The notes under the pieces: model-generated
Database searches by the model: none
Told to the model about the DNA's origin: nothing
The model's input: only the letters and a program-made list of their open reading frames with translations
Made by a program: the position numbers and the translations under genes
In this document: one piece after another, positions 48,909 to 60,044 of the stretch
How positions within the stretch are numbered: position 1 is the first letter of the stretch
Layout of the letters: each line of letters begins with the position of its first letter
NCBI RefSeq assembly: GCF_004120195.1
Contig: NZ_SCHN01000026.1
Span: 125-64,124, forward strand
Direction: 5' to 3'
Length of the DNA stretch: 64,000 nt
Source of the DNA: Enterovibrio baiacu
GTDB lineage: Bacteria; Pseudomonadota; Gammaproteobacteria; Enterobacterales; Vibrionaceae

Positions 48909-49853
48909 CTAGTCGATATGCTTCACTTGAAGCTCACGTGGCACTTCAAAGAACATGTTTTCTTCACGTCCTTTAAGCTCTTCTACCGCCGTGCCGCCAT
49001 ATGCTTCAATCTGTGCAATGATAAGGTTCACGAGCTCTTCAGGTGCAGACGCGCCCGCTGTAACGCCGACTTTTACTTTGCTTTCAAACCACTCTGCTTT
49101 CACGTCTTCTGCGCAATCTGTCAGGTACGCTGGCGTACCTAACTTTTCACTCAATTCACGCAAACGATTCGAATTTGAACTGTTCTTCGAACCCACCACC
49201 ACCATCACATCACATTGCGTCGCAAGTTCACGCACTGCATCTTGGCGGTTTTGGGTTGCGTAGCAAATGTCATCTTTACGCGGACCTTGGATCTCAGGAA
49301 ACACTTCACGCAATTTGTCGATCACGTCTGCCGTTTCATCCACAGACAAGGTGGTTTGACTAACGTAATGCAAGTTAGATGGATCTTTCACGTCAATGGT
49401 ATGAACATCTGCCGGTGTTTCCACCAAGTACATACCACCGGTTTCGCTAGCATATTGTCCCATGGTGCCTTCCACTTCTGGATGTCCGGCATGGCCAATC
49501 AGCACCACTTCCATATTTTTGCGACTCGCACGCGCAACTTCCATGTGAACTTTAGTCACCAATGGACACGTTGCATCGAACACGGTCAAACTGCGAGATT
49601 TTGCTTCATTACGCACCGCTTGTGACACGCCGTGGGCTGAAAAAATAACAATGCTGTCATCAGGCACCTCACTGAGTTCTTCAACGAACACGGCGCCACG
49701 TGACTTTAAGCCTTCCACGACAAAGCGGTTGTGCACGACTTCATGACGCACATAGATGGGAGGCTGATACATTTCTAGTGCACGCTCAACAATGCTGATA
49801 GCACGATCGACACCGGCACAAAACCCACGAGGGTTAGCTAGCAAAATCTTCAT
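48909..49853 (-). CDS. ispH: 4-hydroxy-3-methylbut-2-enyl diphosphate reductase
   Basis: Last enzyme of the MEP isoprenoid pathway (LytB), a 3Fe-4S/4Fe-4S protein. 314 residues (E. coli 316). The three cluster cysteines are in [11 protein letters not shown] (Cys12), [11 protein letters not shown] and [11 protein letters not shown]; His motifs HGVSQ and [10 protein letters not shown] are present. Start ATG 49853, 11 bp after fkpB. Last gene of the ribF-ileS-lspA-fkpB-ispH operon. Confidence 0.98.
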   Translation of the reverse strand: MKILLANPRGFCAGVDRAISIVERALEMYQPPIYVRHEVVHNRFVVEGLKSRGAVFVEELSEVPDDSIVIFSAHGVSQAVRNEAKSRSLTVFDATCPLVTKVHMEVARASRKNMEVVLIGHAGHPEVEGTMGQYASETGGMYLVETPADVHTIDVKDPSNLHYVSQTTLSVDETADVIDKLREVFPEIQGPRKDDICYATQNRQDAVRELATQCDVMVVVGSKNSSNSNRLRELSEKLGTPAYLTDCAEDVKAEWFESKVKVGVTAGASAPEELVNLIIAQIEAYGGTAVEELKGREENMFFEVPRELQVKHID

Positions 49854-49864
49854 TACAACGCCTT

Positions 49865-50296
49865 TTAACCGACACTCACTATTTCTACATCAAAGATGAC
49901 ATTTTGGCCGGCGAGTGGGTGGTTAAAGTCCACAGTAACAGACTCGCCCGACACTTCCGTAATGACACCTGGAATTTCCTGACCACCGGGACCTGCAAAC
50001 GCGACGATTGTCCCTTCTTCTAAAGGAATATCACCAGCAAATTGACTGCGATCCATATGTTGGATGTTGTCAGGGTTAGATTGGCCAAACGCATCATCAG
50101 GCCCCAATGTAAAACTGGCTTTTTCACCTTCGGACAATCCTAACAAACACTTTTCAAAGTTATCCGTCAAACTGCCGTCGCCCATCACAAGCTTCGCAGG
50201 TTTACCTGATGTCTGGGTGCTGTCTGCGACAGAACCGTCTTCCAGTTTAATGGTGAAGTGCATCACCACTTCACTGTTAGCGCTAACGTTTGCCAT
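49865..50296 (-). CDS. fkpB: FKBP-type peptidyl-prolyl isomerase (SlpA/FkpB)
   Basis: Cytoplasmic SlyD-like prolyl cis-trans isomerase and chaperone. 143 residues (E. coli 149). FKBP core split by an IF insertion: [33 protein letters not shown], then [20 protein letters not shown], the family's C-terminal signature. No metal-binding tail, unlike SlyD. Sits between lspA and ispH. Confidence 0.95.
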   Translation of the reverse strand: MANVSANSEVVMHFTIKLEDGSVADSTQTSGKPAKLVMGDGSLTDNFEKCLLGLSEGEKASFTLGPDDAFGQSNPDNIQHMDRSQFAGDIPLEEGTIVAFAGPGGQEIPGVITEVSGESVTVDFNHPLAGQNVIFDVEIVSVG

Positions 50297-50340
50297 TCAA
50301 CCATCCTTGAATTCGATGAAGACGTAAACCGTCTAATAGT

Positions 50341-50444
50341 ACCCAGCAACATCTTCATGTTGGGTATAAACCCCAATTCTCATTGGGTTATGTATTTTTG
50401 AATACAATACGGCGCTGCCCGTAAAACGACCAGCGCCATAGTGT
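50341..50444 (-). other. Cluster of three hairpins between lspA and fkpB
   Basis: Within the 175-bp gap lie three inverted repeats: ACCCA-ACAT/ATGT-TGGGT (50341-50365), AACCCAAT-type/ATTGGGTT (about 50369-50390) and GGCGCTG/CAGCGCC (50411-50437). None has a clear T run. They may process or attenuate the polycistronic message. Confidence 0.5.
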
Positions 50445-50471
50445 TATTTCTTATGTCTCACCACAAACCGT

Positions 50472-50984
50472 TTACTCAGTTTCAGCGGCCTGTTTTTTTG
50501 ACGACAAAATACTTTCCAGCACAATCAAACCTGCACCGATACAAATTGCTGTATCCGCCAAGTTAAAGGCTGGCCAGTGACTCTTTCCAATAAAGAAATC
50601 GAGGAAATCGATCACGTAGCCATGAACGAGACGATCAAACAAGTTACCAATCGCACCGCCAATGACCAAGGCATAGGCAATGTTCAAGATCTTGTTGCTC
50701 GCAGGTGTTTGGCGCATCCAGTACGCCAACATGCCTGATACGGTCAGCGCAATGGCAGCAAAGAACCATCGCTGCCAGCCACCCGCATCGCTCAAGAAAC
50801 TGAACGCAGCGCCGTAGTTGTGAACATACAAAAGGTTAAAGAAAGGCAGCACTTCAATGCGGTTTGCCCAACCATACCCCATGGTATCCATAACAAGCAG
50901 TTTACTGCCAATATCCAACACGAACACCAGCAACGCTAACCACAGCCAGCGCACACCCGATTGTTTTGCTGTCAGATCTTTCAT
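50472..50984 (-). CDS. lspA: Prolipoprotein signal peptidase II
   Basis: Inner-membrane aspartyl protease that cleaves lipoprotein signal peptides after Lgt has lipidated them. 170 residues, four transmembrane helices. Catalytic Asp pair in [22 protein letters not shown] and in FNLADTAI. Lies 34 bp after ileS. Its partner lgt is also in this window. Confidence 0.97.
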   Translation of the reverse strand: MKDLTAKQSGVRWLWLALLVFVLDIGSKLLVMDTMGYGWANRIEVLPFFNLLYVHNYGAAFSFLSDAGGWQRWFFAAIALTVSGMLAYWMRQTPASNKILNIAYALVIGGAIGNLFDRLVHGYVIDFLDFFIGKSHWPAFNLADTAICIGAGLIVLESILSSKKQAAETE

Positions 50985-51018
50985 CCAGCCTTCCTACTCT
51001 CTTTATGCGTGGCGACGA

Positions 51019-53847
51019 TTACGCGAATTGACGCGTTTCGCCTTCACCATCAATGTTACTTACACAACGACCACAAAGGGTTGGATGTGCGTCGATTGTG
51101 CCTACATCTGCAACATGGTGCCAGCAACGCTCACACTTCTCTGCATCTGATTTTGCAACAACGACAGACAAACCTTCGATTTCCGTTGCAACTGCAGCTT
51201 CAGGCGCTGCGTCTGTCGCAACAACCTCTGCTTTAGACGTCAGCAACACAAAACGTAGCTCATTGCCCATCGCTTCTAGCTTGGCAGCAAACTCAGGTTT
51301 CGCATATAGAGTGATTTCAGCTTCGAGTGAACCACCGATTTTCTTATCGTTACGTGCTTGTTCTAGAACCTTGTTAACGGCACCACGAACACGCAGCAAT
51401 TCAGACCAGAATGCGTTGTTCAGCGTCTCGTCGTCATTCAGGCCAAACAAACCGTCGTACCACACTTCAGTGAATACGTATTTGTTACGTGAACCCGGCA
51501 TTTCGTTCCAGATTTCATCTGCAGTAAACGACATGATCGGCGCCATCCAACGCACCAACGCTTCCATGATATGGAACAGAGCCGTTTGACAGCTGCGGTG
51601 CGCAAGGCCACCGGCTTTCGCGGTGTATTGGCGGTCTTTGATGATGTCCAAGTAGAATGAACCCATCTCAACAGAACAGAACTGCATCAAACGCTGAGTC
51701 ACTTGGTGAAAGTTACACTCTTCGAACGCCTTCAGAATTTCTTCTTGTGCTTCAAGTGCTTTGCCCACCGCCCAACGGTCTGCAATCACCATGTCTTGAG
51801 CTGCAACCATGTCAGTTTCAGGGTTGAAGCCATTCAAGTTAGCAAGCAAGAAGCGCGCGGTGTTACGAATGCGGCGATACGCATCAGCACTGCGGTTCAG
51901 AATTTGATCAGACACGGTCATTTCACCCGTGTAATCAGTCGATGCCACCCACAAACGCAGGATGTCGCCACCCAGCTTGTTCATTACGTCTTGTGGAGAC
52001 ACAACGTTACCAATCGACTTAGACATCTTACGGCCTTGACCATCAACGGTGAAACCGTGGGTCAACACTTGCTTGTAAGGTGCGGCATTCTTGATTGCAA
52101 CAGATGTCATTAGCGATGACTGGAACCAGCCACGGTGTTGATCCGAGCCTTCCAAGTACATGTCAGCTTCATTGCCGTTGAATTCCGCGCGTTGATTTAC
52201 AACTGCATAGTGCGTAGCACCTGAGTCAAACCATACGTCTAGGGTATCCAGCACTTTTTCGTAGTTTTCAGCATCGTCACCAAGCAACTCAGCGGTGTCG
52301 AGATCCCACCACGCTTGAATGCCTGATTGTTCAACTTTCTGCGCCACTTGTTCGATCAGTTCAACCGTGTTCGGGTGAAGATCTGAGGTTTCTTTGTGAA
52401 CGAACAACGCAATTGGCACGCCCCACGTACGTTGACGGGAGATACACCAATCAGGGCGACCTTCAACCATCGACTCGATGCGGTTTTGACCCCACTCAGG
52501 GATCCATTGTACGTTTTTGATCTCTTCCAGTGCTTTCGCACGCAGGCCAGCTTTCTCCATAGAGATAAACCACTGTGGCGTTGCACGGAAAATGATCGGC
52601 GTTTTATGACGCCAGCAATGCGGGTAGCTGTGCTCATACGCGTGGTGGTGCAATAAAGAACCGTGTTCTTTCAGCACGTCAATCACGTTGTCGTTTGCTT
52701 TCAATACATGTTGACCGGCAAACAGTTCAGTATCAGGCAAGTAAACGCCGTTGCTACCCACTGGGTTTGCCACTTCTAGGCCGTACTTTTGACCCACCAC
52801 GAAGTCTTCTTGACCATGGCCCGGTGCCGTGTGAACAACACCTGTACCTGATTCAGTCGTGACGTGATCGCCACAGATTACTGGCACATCGAAGCTGTAA
52901 AACGGATGGTTGAAGCGCAATAGCTCCAACGCGTCACCTTGGCAGAAACCAAGGTTATGGAAGTGTTCAATACCCGCGCGATCCATCACTTGCTTCGCAA
53001 GCTCTGATGCCATAATCAAACGACGAGGGGTTTCGCCTTCCACTTGAACAAGTACATATTCCAGTGCATCAGAAACAGCCACTGCACGGTTTGCAGGCAA
53101 TGTCCAAGGCGTGGTGGTCCAGATAACGATAGACACGTCACCGTGACCTTCATGGCCTTCCGCCAAACCGAATTTGGCCAGAACGGCCGCTTCGTCTGTC
53201 GCGCGGAACATCACATCAATAGAAGGCGATACTTTGTTCTCGTACTCTACTTCTGCTTCGGCCAGTGCTGAACCACAGTCAGTACACCAGTGAACAGGCT
53301 TAAAGCCTTTGTGAAGGTGACCGTTGTCTGCAATTTTGCCTAGCGCACGGATGATGTTCGCTTCGGTGTTGAAGTCCATGGTCAGGTATGGCTTATCCCA
53401 CTCACCCAACACACCAAGACGTTTGAAATCCGCCTTTTGGCCTTCAACTTGTTTTGCTGCGTACTCACGACACTTCTGACGGAATTCAGCAGCAGACACT
53501 TTTTTGCCTGGCTTGCCGACTTTCTTCTCAACCATCAGTTCGATTGGCAGACCATGACAGTCCCAACCAGGTACGTAAGGTGCGTCAAAGTCCGACAATG
53601 TTTTGGACTTAATAATAATGTCTTTAAGAATCTTGTTTACTGAGTGACCAATATGGATGTTGCCGTTTGCATACGGAGGGCCGTCATGCAGGATGAAAGA
53701 TTTCTTGCCTTTTTTCGCTTTACGGATCTCGCCGTAAAGATCTTCATCGTACCAACGCTTGAGCATTTGCGGCTCACGTTGTGCAAGATTACCTCGCATC
53801 GGAAACGCGGTTTCCGGCAGGTTTAAGGTATCTTTAAAGTCACTCAT
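51019..53847 (-). CDS. ileS: Isoleucyl-tRNA synthetase
   Basis: Class I synthetase. 942 residues (E. coli 938) from ATG 53847 ([15 protein letters not shown]). HIGH motif in [18 protein letters not shown] nearby, KMSKS in [11 protein letters not shown]1 editing domain between, and a C-terminal zinc site of four cysteines (CERCWHH ... CGRCVSN). The frame is open 27 codons further upstream, overlapping ribF. Starts 7 bp after ribF. Confidence 0.98.
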   Translation of the reverse strand: MSDFKDTLNLPETAFPMRGNLAQREPQMLKRWYDEDLYGEIRKAKKGKKSFILHDGPPYANGNIHIGHSVNKILKDIIIKSKTLSDFDAPYVPGWDCHGLPIELMVEKKVGKPGKKVSAAEFRQKCREYAAKQVEGQKADFKRLGVLGEWDKPYLTMDFNTEANIIRALGKIADNGHLHKGFKPVHWCTDCGSALAEAEVEYENKVSPSIDVMFRATDEAAVLAKFGLAEGHEGHGDVSIVIWTTTPWTLPANRAVAVSDALEYVLVQVEGETPRRLIMASELAKQVMDRAGIEHFHNLGFCQGDALELLRFNHPFYSFDVPVICGDHVTTESGTGVVHTAPGHGQEDFVVGQKYGLEVANPVGSNGVYLPDTELFAGQHVLKANDNVIDVLKEHGSLLHHHAYEHSYPHCWRHKTPIIFRATPQWFISMEKAGLRAKALEEIKNVQWIPEWGQNRIESMVEGRPDWCISRQRTWGVPIALFVHKETSDLHPNTVELIEQVAQKVEQSGIQAWWDLDTAELLGDDAENYEKVLDTLDVWFDSGATHYAVVNQRAEFNGNEADMYLEGSDQHRGWFQSSLMTSVAIKNAAPYKQVLTHGFTVDGQGRKMSKSIGNVVSPQDVMNKLGGDILRLWVASTDYTGEMTVSDQILNRSADAYRRIRNTARFLLANLNGFNPETDMVAAQDMVIADRWAVGKALEAQEEILKAFEECNFHQVTQRLMQFCSVEMGSFYLDIIKDRQYTAKAGGLAHRSCQTALFHIMEALVRWMAPIMSFTADEIWNEMPGSRNKYVFTEVWYDGLFGLNDDETLNNAFWSELLRVRGAVNKVLEQARNDKKIGGSLEAEITLYAKPEFAAKLEAMGNELRFVLLTSKAEVVATDAAPEAAVATEIEGLSVVVAKSDAEKCERCWHHVADVGTIDAHPTLCGRCVSNIDGEGETRQFA

Positions 53848-53854
53848 TGATTGT

Positions 53855-54814
53855 TCATTCCGTATGGACGTTTTCGACATTATCTTGACCAGCCAGCCAC
53901 GCACGCGCTGTCTGGGCATCAAGTTCAATTTGGGCTTTTAGTTCGTCTAGCGAACCAAATTTTTTCTCATCTCGCAGCTTATGAAGAAGCTGCACTTCAA
54001 CATGCCGACCATAAAGATCGCCAGCGAAGTCAAAAAGGTGCACTTCCAATTGTTGGCGTACACCGTTAACAGTTGGTCGCGTGCCTACATTAGCAACACC
54101 ACCTAACCAAGTGTTCTCATCAATACCGCCGACCTTAACGACATACACACCAGACACAGGCGTAACACGTCGTTTTAACGGGACGTTTGCGGTAGGGAAT
54201 CCGATGGTACGACCTAGCTTCTTACCGTGGGAAACACGCCCACTGATGCTATAAGGTCGCCCTAGCATCTGCTCCACTGCGTCTTGCTCGCCTCGCGACA
54301 ATTCATCACGAATGGCAGTACTGCTAACACGCTGCTCGGAGACACAAAAACTTTGCGTACTCACCACATCAAAATGTGCAGATTTTGCTTCTTGCTGCAG
54401 ATAGACAAAATCGCCCTGACGCTTAGCGCCAAAGCGGAAGTCATCGCCGACCACGAGAAACTTAACACCCAATTGTTCAGCCAACAAGCGATGAACAAAG
54501 TCATAGGGAGTAATGGCAGCGAATTTTGCATTAAAATTCACCACAAGTAATCGCTCAACACCTAATTTCGCCAACTGCGTGTATTTATCACGCAAGCGAG
54601 TCAAGCGTGCAGGCGCGCGATCGGCAGCAAACAATTCTCTTGGCTGGGGTTCAAACAGCATGACCGTGGACGGAACGCCCAACTCACGGGCCTTCTTTAC
54701 CACTTGAATAAGCACTTGTTGGTGGCCTAAATGCACACCATCAAAGTTACCGATCGTCAGTACGCACCCTCGGTGTCTGTCTCGGATGTTATGAATGCCT
54801 CGGATCAATTCCAT
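53855..54814 (-). CDS. ribF: Bifunctional riboflavin kinase/FAD synthetase
   Basis: Makes FMN and then FAD. 319 residues (E. coli 313). N-terminal adenylyltransferase domain with [12 protein letters not shown]-terminal flavokinase domain with [13 protein letters not shown]. First gene of the ileS operon, separated from murJ by 61 bp. Confidence 0.97.
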   Translation of the reverse strand: MELIRGIHNIRDRHRGCVLTIGNFDGVHLGHQQVLIQVVKKARELGVPSTVMLFEPQPRELFAADRAPARLTRLRDKYTQLAKLGVERLLVVNFNAKFAAITPYDFVHRLLAEQLGVKFLVVGDDFRFGAKRQGDFVYLQQEAKSAHFDVVSTQSFCVSEQRVSSTAIRDELSRGEQDAVEQMLGRPYSISGRVSHGKKLGRTIGFPTANVPLKRRVTPVSGVYVVKVGGIDENTWLGGVANVGTRPTVNGVRQQLEVHLFDFAGDLYGRHVEVQLLHKLRDEKKFGSLDELKAQIELDAQTARAWLAGQDNVENVHTE

Positions 54815-54875
54815 AATGGTAAAACTGCTTTCCCCTAAAAAAACCGACGGATTATATACTAGTTATGCGTAGCAA

Positions 54876-56435
54876 TCAGCTTTCTGCTCGAAGTTGACGC
54901 GGTCTCACACCAGAAACGGCCAAAGACACAAGGTAAGTCACTGCACCTAAAGCAATTAAGCCAAATAGAATGTAGATACGTTCCCAAAGCCCCATCGCGA
55001 GCCAGTCAGTATTTTCTGGCATCAGCCAAAACACCAAGCCGCCCATCAGTGACGCACCAATCACGAGGCGCAACGTAAAAAAGAGTGTTTCCCGACTCAC
55101 GCGATACACACCTTGCTTATGAAGGCCTCTGTACAGCAAGCCCGCATTGACCAACGCTGACAACGCCGTTGCCATAGCCAGACCAACATAACCATAAAAT
55201 GACGCGAAGATAAGGTTGAACACCATATTGCTAACCATAGCAATGATGCCATAGCGCACAGGGGTTTTCGTGTCTTGGCGGGCGTAATAGCCTGGCGCAA
55301 GCACTTTAATAAGCATGAAGTTCAGCAAGCCTGACGCGTAAGCCATTAGCGACAGCGCCGCAGCATCCACGTCTGACGGACTAAACTCGCCACGCATGAA
55401 GAGCACCATCAGCATAGGTTTCGCTAATACCATCATGCCCACCATCGCGGGTAATCCCAGTAACAGCACCATGCGAATACCCCAATCCATCGTACTGGCG
55501 AATTGACCGGATGATTGCTCAACGTGCTTTTTCGACAACGCAGGCAATATCACAGTGGCAATCGCAATGCCAAACAAACCCAGCGGGAACTCTAAGAGGC
55601 GGTCAGAGTAATACAACCAACTGATGGACCCCGTCGCAAGGAAGCTCGCGATAAAGGTATCAAGCAACAAGTTAATTTGGCTGACGGACACACCAAACAG
55701 TGCGGGAATCATCAATGTGCGAATTTTCACCACACCAGGGTGAGACCAACCCCATTTGGGTTTAACCAACATGCCTTCGCGATAGAGAAAAGGAAGCTGG
55801 AACGCAAACTGGATCAAACCACCGAGGAAGACACCAATACCGAGCCCAATTTCTGGCTGCTCTAAATTAGGGGCTATCCAAATGGCCGCCGAAATCATCG
55901 CAATATTGAGAAATACCGGCGTAAAAGAAGAAACCGCAAATCGCCCGAGCGTGTTCAGGATGGATCCTGCCAACGCCACAAAGGAAATAAACCAAAGATA
56001 AGGAAACGTGATTTTCAATATCAACGAGGCTAATTCAAACTTGTGCGCAGACGGGCCATCGTTGACCCAATCTAAAAACCAGCCAGCACCAAATAATGCT
56101 GTGATCACAGGCGAAGCAATCACCCCCACCAAGGTCACAATGGTCACTAACACTCCCAAGGTGCCTGATACGTAAGCAATTAGCTCACGGGTTTTGTTTT
56201 TATCATCACTGGCTTGGTATTCGGCTAAAACAGGCACAAACGCCTGTGAAAACGCACCTTCTGCAAACAGACGACGTAAAAAGTTAGGGATTTTATTGGC
56301 GAAAAAGAAAACGTCAGCGGCGGCGCCCGCCCCCATTAGATTTGCGATAACCACATCGCGCATCAGCCCCATCACGCGAGACACCATCGTCATAAAGCTG
56401 ACAATCATTCCCGAGCGAAGCAATCGCTTTGACAC
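54876..56435 (-). CDS. murJ: Lipid II flippase MurJ
   Basis: Inner-membrane MOP-superfamily flippase that moves lipid II for peptidoglycan synthesis (MviN). 519 residues (E. coli 511), about 14 membrane helices. N-terminal block SRVMGLMRDVVIAN and ANKIPNFLRRLFAEGAFSQAF contain the conserved Arg residues of the cavity. Divergent from rpsT. Confidence 0.96.
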   Translation of the reverse strand: MSKRLLRSGMIVSFMTMVSRVMGLMRDVVIANLMGAGAAADVFFFANKIPNFLRRLFAEGAFSQAFVPVLAEYQASDDKNKTRELIAYVSGTLGVLVTIVTLVGVIASPVITALFGAGWFLDWVNDGPSAHKFELASLILKITFPYLWFISFVALAGSILNTLGRFAVSSFTPVFLNIAMISAAIWIAPNLEQPEIGLGIGVFLGGLIQFAFQLPFLYREGMLVKPKWGWSHPGVVKIRTLMIPALFGVSVSQINLLLDTFIASFLATGSISWLYYSDRLLEFPLGLFGIAIATVILPALSKKHVEQSSGQFASTMDWGIRMVLLLGLPAMVGMMVLAKPMLMVLFMRGEFSPSDVDAAALSLMAYASGLLNFMLIKVLAPGYYARQDTKTPVRYGIIAMVSNMVFNLIFASFYGYVGLAMATALSALVNAGLLYRGLHKQGVYRVSRETLFFTLRLVIGASLMGGLVFWLMPENTDWLAMGLWERIYILFGLIALGAVTYLVSLAVSGVRPRQLRAES

Positions 56436-56662
56436 GTATATCCCCTTAAAAATCTCGCTCTGTAAACGGTTTAGCCATGCTTTGCAGCAAAACCGGCAAT
56501 AATCTGCGAGCGAAAAACGCTAGCCCTGTGATTATCGCGCATAAAGTGCTTACTTAACGATAAGAATGCTGATAGAATTTTCCGCCATATTAACCGCGAA
56601 GTTCGCAACACGCCAACCCTAGCGAGTCTAGTGTTAGTGCGGCGGATATTTGCACAAATGAA

Positions 56663-56691
56663 TTGACAACTCCGGTAAAACGAGGCATATT
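56663..56691 (+). promoter_or_regulatory. Predicted sigma70 promoter of rpsT
   Basis: TTGACA (56663-56668), exactly 17 bp, CATATT (56686-56691); the -10 ends 47 bp before the rpsT start. Confidence 0.7.
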
Positions 56692-56738
56692 CCTCGGCCT
56701 TAAATTGTCACCGAATATAAGATTTGGGAGTTAGACCC

Positions 56739-56999
56739 TTGGCGAATATCAAATCTGCTAAGAAGCGTGCAATCCAATCTGAGAAGCGCCGCCAGCACAA
56801 TGCAAGCCGTCGCTCAATGATGCGCACTTACATGAAAAAAACTATCGCAGCTATCGTAGCTGGTGATAAAGAAGCCGCTACTAAAGCGTTTGGCGAAATG
56901 CAACCTATCTTGGATCGCATGGCTACTAAAGGCCTGATCCACAAGAACAAGGCTGCTCGTCATAAAGCGAACCTAGTTGCTCAAATCAAAGCTCTTTAA
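56739..56999 (+). CDS. rpsT: 30S ribosomal protein bS20 (UUG start)
   Basis: Small-subunit protein binding 16S rRNA. 86 residues (E. coli 87). Sequence [17 protein letters not shown] follows a TTG start at 56739, eight bases after GGGAG. E. coli rpsT also uses UUG, which takes part in S20 autoregulation there. No ATG is available before the conserved N-terminus. Confidence 0.97.
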   Translation: MANIKSAKKRAIQSEKRRQHNASRRSMMRTYMKKTIAAIVAGDKEAATKAFGEMQPILDRMATKGLIHKNKAARHKANLVAQIKAL

Positions 57000-57017
57000 T
57001 AGCGCTTCGATTTGAAA

Positions 57018-57047
57018 TAAAAAAACCGGCTTAAGGCCGGTTTTTTT
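57018..57047 (+). terminator. Terminator after rpsT
   Basis: AAAAACCGGC-loop-GCCGGTTTTTTT hairpin with T run, 22 bp after the stop. Confidence 0.95.
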
Positions 57048-57246
57048 ATGCGTGTTATTTAGACATGAGAGCTAACTAAACGAATCTCCACACCTCATCA
57101 CTCATCAGCGCCAACTTATCTTCGCACCACAACTCGCTCATGATTCCCATTGATTAATTCAATAAGAAGACAGTCACGAATGACTGAGCATCGTGTTCAC
57201 GCAATGACTGATCAGGTATAGATACTTTGCTTTGTTCTACGAGTGG

Positions 57247-57540
57247 CTATTTGCAATATAGTTGATGAAGCGTTGACATAATCGTTTGAACTTCAACACT
57301 TTTCAGTGAGTAGTACACGGTTTGCGCCTCTTTGCGTGTTGCAACGAGCCCGTCACGACGAAGCCAAGCAAGGTGTTGCGACAACGCTGATTGACTGAGT
57401 TGTAATTTGTCACTGAGCATCCCCACTGACAACTCACCTTCCAACAAATAGCATAGAATGAAAAGTCGACGCTCATTGGCCATTGCTTTTAACAACTGTA
57501 CCGCTTTTGGCCCCTGTTCTTGCATCTGTTTCAAATCCAT
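57247..57540 (-). CDS. hlyU: HlyU-type ArsR-family transcription regulator
   Basis: Winged-helix dimer related to Vibrio HlyU, which derepresses haemolysin and RTX toxin genes by countering H-NS. 97 residues; recognition helix region QLSQSALSQHLAWLRRDGLV and RKEAQTVYYSL are typical HlyU. Cys30 and Cys96 have the same 66-residue separation as the two cysteines (38 and 104, as I recall) of V. cholerae HlyU, one of which is a redox switch. Lacks an ArsR metal-site CxC. Downstream of nhaR (105-bp gap). Targets here are unknown; the adhesin secretion genes are a possibility but not shown. Confidence 0.88.
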   Translation of the reverse strand: MDLKQMQEQGPKAVQLLKAMANERRLFILCYLLEGELSVGMLSDKLQLSQSALSQHLAWLRRDGLVATRKEAQTVYYSLKSVEVQTIMSTLHQLYCK

Positions 57541-57645
57541 ACTTACTGCCTACTATCTTCCATCTAACGGGTTGTTTGATTTCGCTTAAGTTTAACACTG
57601 ATCATTTTGTTAACAATGCCTAGCGTTTAAGAAAGGCGTTAAAAA

Positions 57646-58533
57646 CTAATGAAACAACTTGCTAAAATCTGCTTCACATATTCTTTTTACTGCAGGATGC
57701 TGGATCATGCGCTCTGCAAAAATAACGTAATACTCCTCCTTCAACTCTTTCACTTTTGCAACTTCTTGCACATTTGGCAGCTCAAGTACATCTGCAGAGT
57801 AAAAAGTCGGGGCCACAAACATGGCGCGATGATTCGATCCAAACGCCTTCATCAGCGCTGCATCGTCGAACTCACCCAAAATGTTTGGTGTGATGCCTTG
57901 GCTATCAAACCAATGCATCAGTTTGCGTCCCATGGCTGTTCTCGTGCCCGGGATTAACAATTTGTACTCTTCGATGACAGCTGGAAATGTCGCGTCAATC
58001 AGTGAATCAGAACAGAAGAAACTCATCACACTTTCACCCAACTTCACACTAAACAACCCCGGACTCTGGGTGGAGTCCACAGGACAGTCTGACAAAATCA
58101 TGTCGAGTTTGTGCTGGCTGAGTTGTTCAAGCAGAAGCTCGTGGGTGGATTCAAAACAACGTAAGTGAATGCTGTTGTCCTCAGGAACGGCCTTCAACAG
58201 CACCCTACTGACAAGACTCTTCGATAGCGCGTCAGCGACACCTACATCGAACAAAACGTTCTCTTGCTGGCTATAGTTCACGATATCCAGCATCTCGTAG
58301 CTCAGGCCGAACATCTTGTCGGCGTATTTGTAAACTAACTGCCCAAGCTCTGTGGGCTCGACATTGCGTCCAACCCGCTTGGTGAGTCGCCCTTTCAGGC
58401 GTTCTTCTAACGCGCGAATTTGGCCAGTCACGGTTTGAGGCGTAAGAAACAAGGCTTCAGCAGCTTTAGTGACAGAGCCTTGCTTGCAGACCATCCAGAA
58501 ATAGTACAAATGGTTATAGTTTAAATGTGACAT
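57646..58533 (-). CDS. nhaR: NhaR, LysR-type activator of Na+/H+ antiport
   Basis: Na+-responsive LysR-family regulator that activates nhaA in E. coli. 295 residues (E. coli 301). N-terminal winged helix ([38 protein letters not shown]), C-terminal substrate-binding domain. It is in the same direction as nhaA with a small gene and a terminator between, so it probably has its own promoter. Confidence 0.93.
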   Translation of the reverse strand: MSHLNYNHLYYFWMVCKQGSVTKAAEALFLTPQTVTGQIRALEERLKGRLTKRVGRNVEPTELGQLVYKYADKMFGLSYEMLDIVNYSQQENVLFDVGVADALSKSLVSRVLLKAVPEDNSIHLRCFESTHELLLEQLSQHKLDMILSDCPVDSTQSPGLFSVKLGESVMSFFCSDSLIDATFPAVIEEYKLLIPGTRTAMGRKLMHWFDSQGITPNILGEFDDAALMKAFGSNHRAMFVAPTFYSADVLELPNVQEVAKVKELKEEYYVIFAERMIQHPAVKRICEADFSKLFH

Positions 58534-58544
58534 ATGACTTCAAC

Positions 58545-58587
58545 GAAAAAGACGCCAGAGTTGCCCCAAGGTGGGATTCTGACGTCT
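58545..58587 (-). terminator. Terminator upstream of nhaR
   Basis: On the minus strand AGACGTCAGA/TCTGGCGTCT arms (one G-T pair) with inner CCC/GGG pairing, followed by TTTTTC, end the nhaA/small-gene transcript. Confidence 0.8.
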
Positions 58588-58609
58588 TTGAATGTAATGA
58601 GTGGAAAAT

Positions 58610-58882
58610 TTAGCCTTTCTCGAGAGAAATAGGTGTGCGGTAACGCCCACCGGCTCTTTGTTCTAGCGCTCGACTAAACCAGCTGTCTTTGTCAGCACTG
58701 CGTTCAACAAATACTGCCTTCTCTGTCTCACTGCTTTCGAGGTATCCACTTTCCATGCCTGCGATAAACGCTTGGCAAACATCGGTTGTGTTATCGTCAA
58801 AGCAATGCGAATAGTCTTCAGACGCTAACGCTGGTATGGCGAGTAGCGCACCACTAATAATCAATACCCACTTTCTTTTCAT
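58610..58882 (-). CDS. Small secreted protein of unknown function, coupled to nhaA
   Basis: 90 residues from ATG 58882 ([14 protein letters not shown]), preceded by AGGAAG inside nhaA and overlapping the nhaA 3' end by 29 bp. A clear signal peptide (cleavage likely after ALA at about 20) is followed by a ~70-residue polar mature part with two cysteines ([12 protein letters not shown]) that could form a disulfide. I do not recognise the family. Translational coupling to nhaA suggests a role linked to ion homeostasis or the envelope, but that is inference. Confidence 0.7.
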   Translation of the reverse strand: MKRKWVLIISGALLAIPALASEDYSHCFDDNTTDVCQAFIAGMESGYLESSETEKAVFVERSADKDSWFSRALEQRAGGRYRTPISLEKG

Positions 58883-60044
58883 CGCTTTCTTCCTCCACCT
58901 GACTCGATTTCGGCAATACAGCATTCAATAAGGCATAACCTGCTACGGCCGAGAGCGTTGAACCAATCAAAATACCCAGTCGAGAGAACGTAATGTAGCT
59001 TTGATCGACGCCAACAAACGCCAACGACGAGATAAATATCGACATCGTAAAGCCAATCCCGCACAGCAGGGACACAGCAAAAATCTGTTTGAAATTCACG
59101 CTTTCAGGAAGACGCGCAACTCCCATTTTCACCGACAACCAACTGAAGGTGAAAATACCCAGTGGTTTACCAACAAGCAGACCCAGTGCAATACCCAATG
59201 GCAATGTGTTCGTTAAGCTCTCAAAAGAGACGCCTTCAAGCGACACACCTGCATTTGCAAAAGCAAATAGCGGCAGGATAAGAAACGCGGCATACGGGTG
59301 AATCGCATGTTCAAGCGTCTTAAGCGGTGATTTGCCGTCCTTGCCCCCTTCGAGTGGGATAGCAAAGCCAAGTACCACACCTGCAAGGGTGGCATGCACG
59401 CCAGATTTCAACACGCTGAACCACAAGATTGCGCCCACCAGCATGTACCATTTCACCCCTGACACATTTTTACTGTTCATTAAGAACAGTGCCATGGTTG
59501 ATAGGAAGGCGACGGTCAAGGCAGTAACAGAAAGGTCACTGCTATAGAACAATGCAATGATCACGATGACGCCTAAGTCATCAATGATGGCCAGAGCCAG
59601 CAAGAACACTTTCAGAGAAAGAGGGACACGCTTGCCAAGCAGCGCCATCACACCTAGCGCAAAAGCGATATCGGTAGCAGCAGGAATAGCCCAACCACTT
59701 GCGGTAACTGGGTCGTTAGCATTGAACGCAAGGTAAACCAGAGCAGGTGCAACCATACCACCAACAGCGGCAATGGCAGGGAAGATCGCTTTCTCTTTAG
59801 TATTAAGTGCGCCCTCGATAAGCTCTCGTTTGACTTCCAGTCCTATTAAAAGGAAGAAGATAGCCATCAAGCCATCATTGACCCAATGCTCGACAGACAG
59901 ACCTGCGACGTAGCTGTGAAGCACGCTTTCGTATACAGGTTGCAGCGGTGAGTTCGCGATGATGATTGCTAAAATAGCAGCAATGATCAGCACTAAACCA
60001 CCGGCTGATTCCATCTTCATAAACTGACGAATGGCATCAGTCAT
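58854..60044 (-). CDS. nhaA: Na+/H+ antiporter NhaA
   Basis: Inner-membrane antiporter exchanging 2 H+ for 1 Na+ or Li+, for pH and salt tolerance. 396 residues (E. coli 388), 12 helices. The ion-binding Asp pair is in [14 protein letters not shown] and the TDIAFALG unwound-helix motif (Asp133 of E. coli) is present. Start ATG 60044 after GGAG. In the V. cholerae arrangement I recall, nhaA lies elsewhere, so nhaA next to nhaR may be genus-specific. Confidence 0.96.
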   Translation of the reverse strand: MTDAIRQFMKMESAGGLVLIIAAILAIIIANSPLQPVYESVLHSYVAGLSVEHWVNDGLMAIFFLLIGLEVKRELIEGALNTKEKAIFPAIAAVGGMVAPALVYLAFNANDPVTASGWAIPAATDIAFALGVMALLGKRVPLSLKVFLLALAIIDDLGVIVIIALFYSSDLSVTALTVAFLSTMALFLMNSKNVSGVKWYMLVGAILWFSVLKSGVHATLAGVVLGFAIPLEGGKDGKSPLKTLEHAIHPYAAFLILPLFAFANAGVSLEGVSFESLTNTLPLGIALGLLVGKPLGIFTFSWLSVKMGVARLPESVNFKQIFAVSLLCGIGFTMSIFISSLAFVGVDQSYITFSRLGILIGSTLSAVAGYALLNAVLPKSSQVEEESDEKKVGIDY

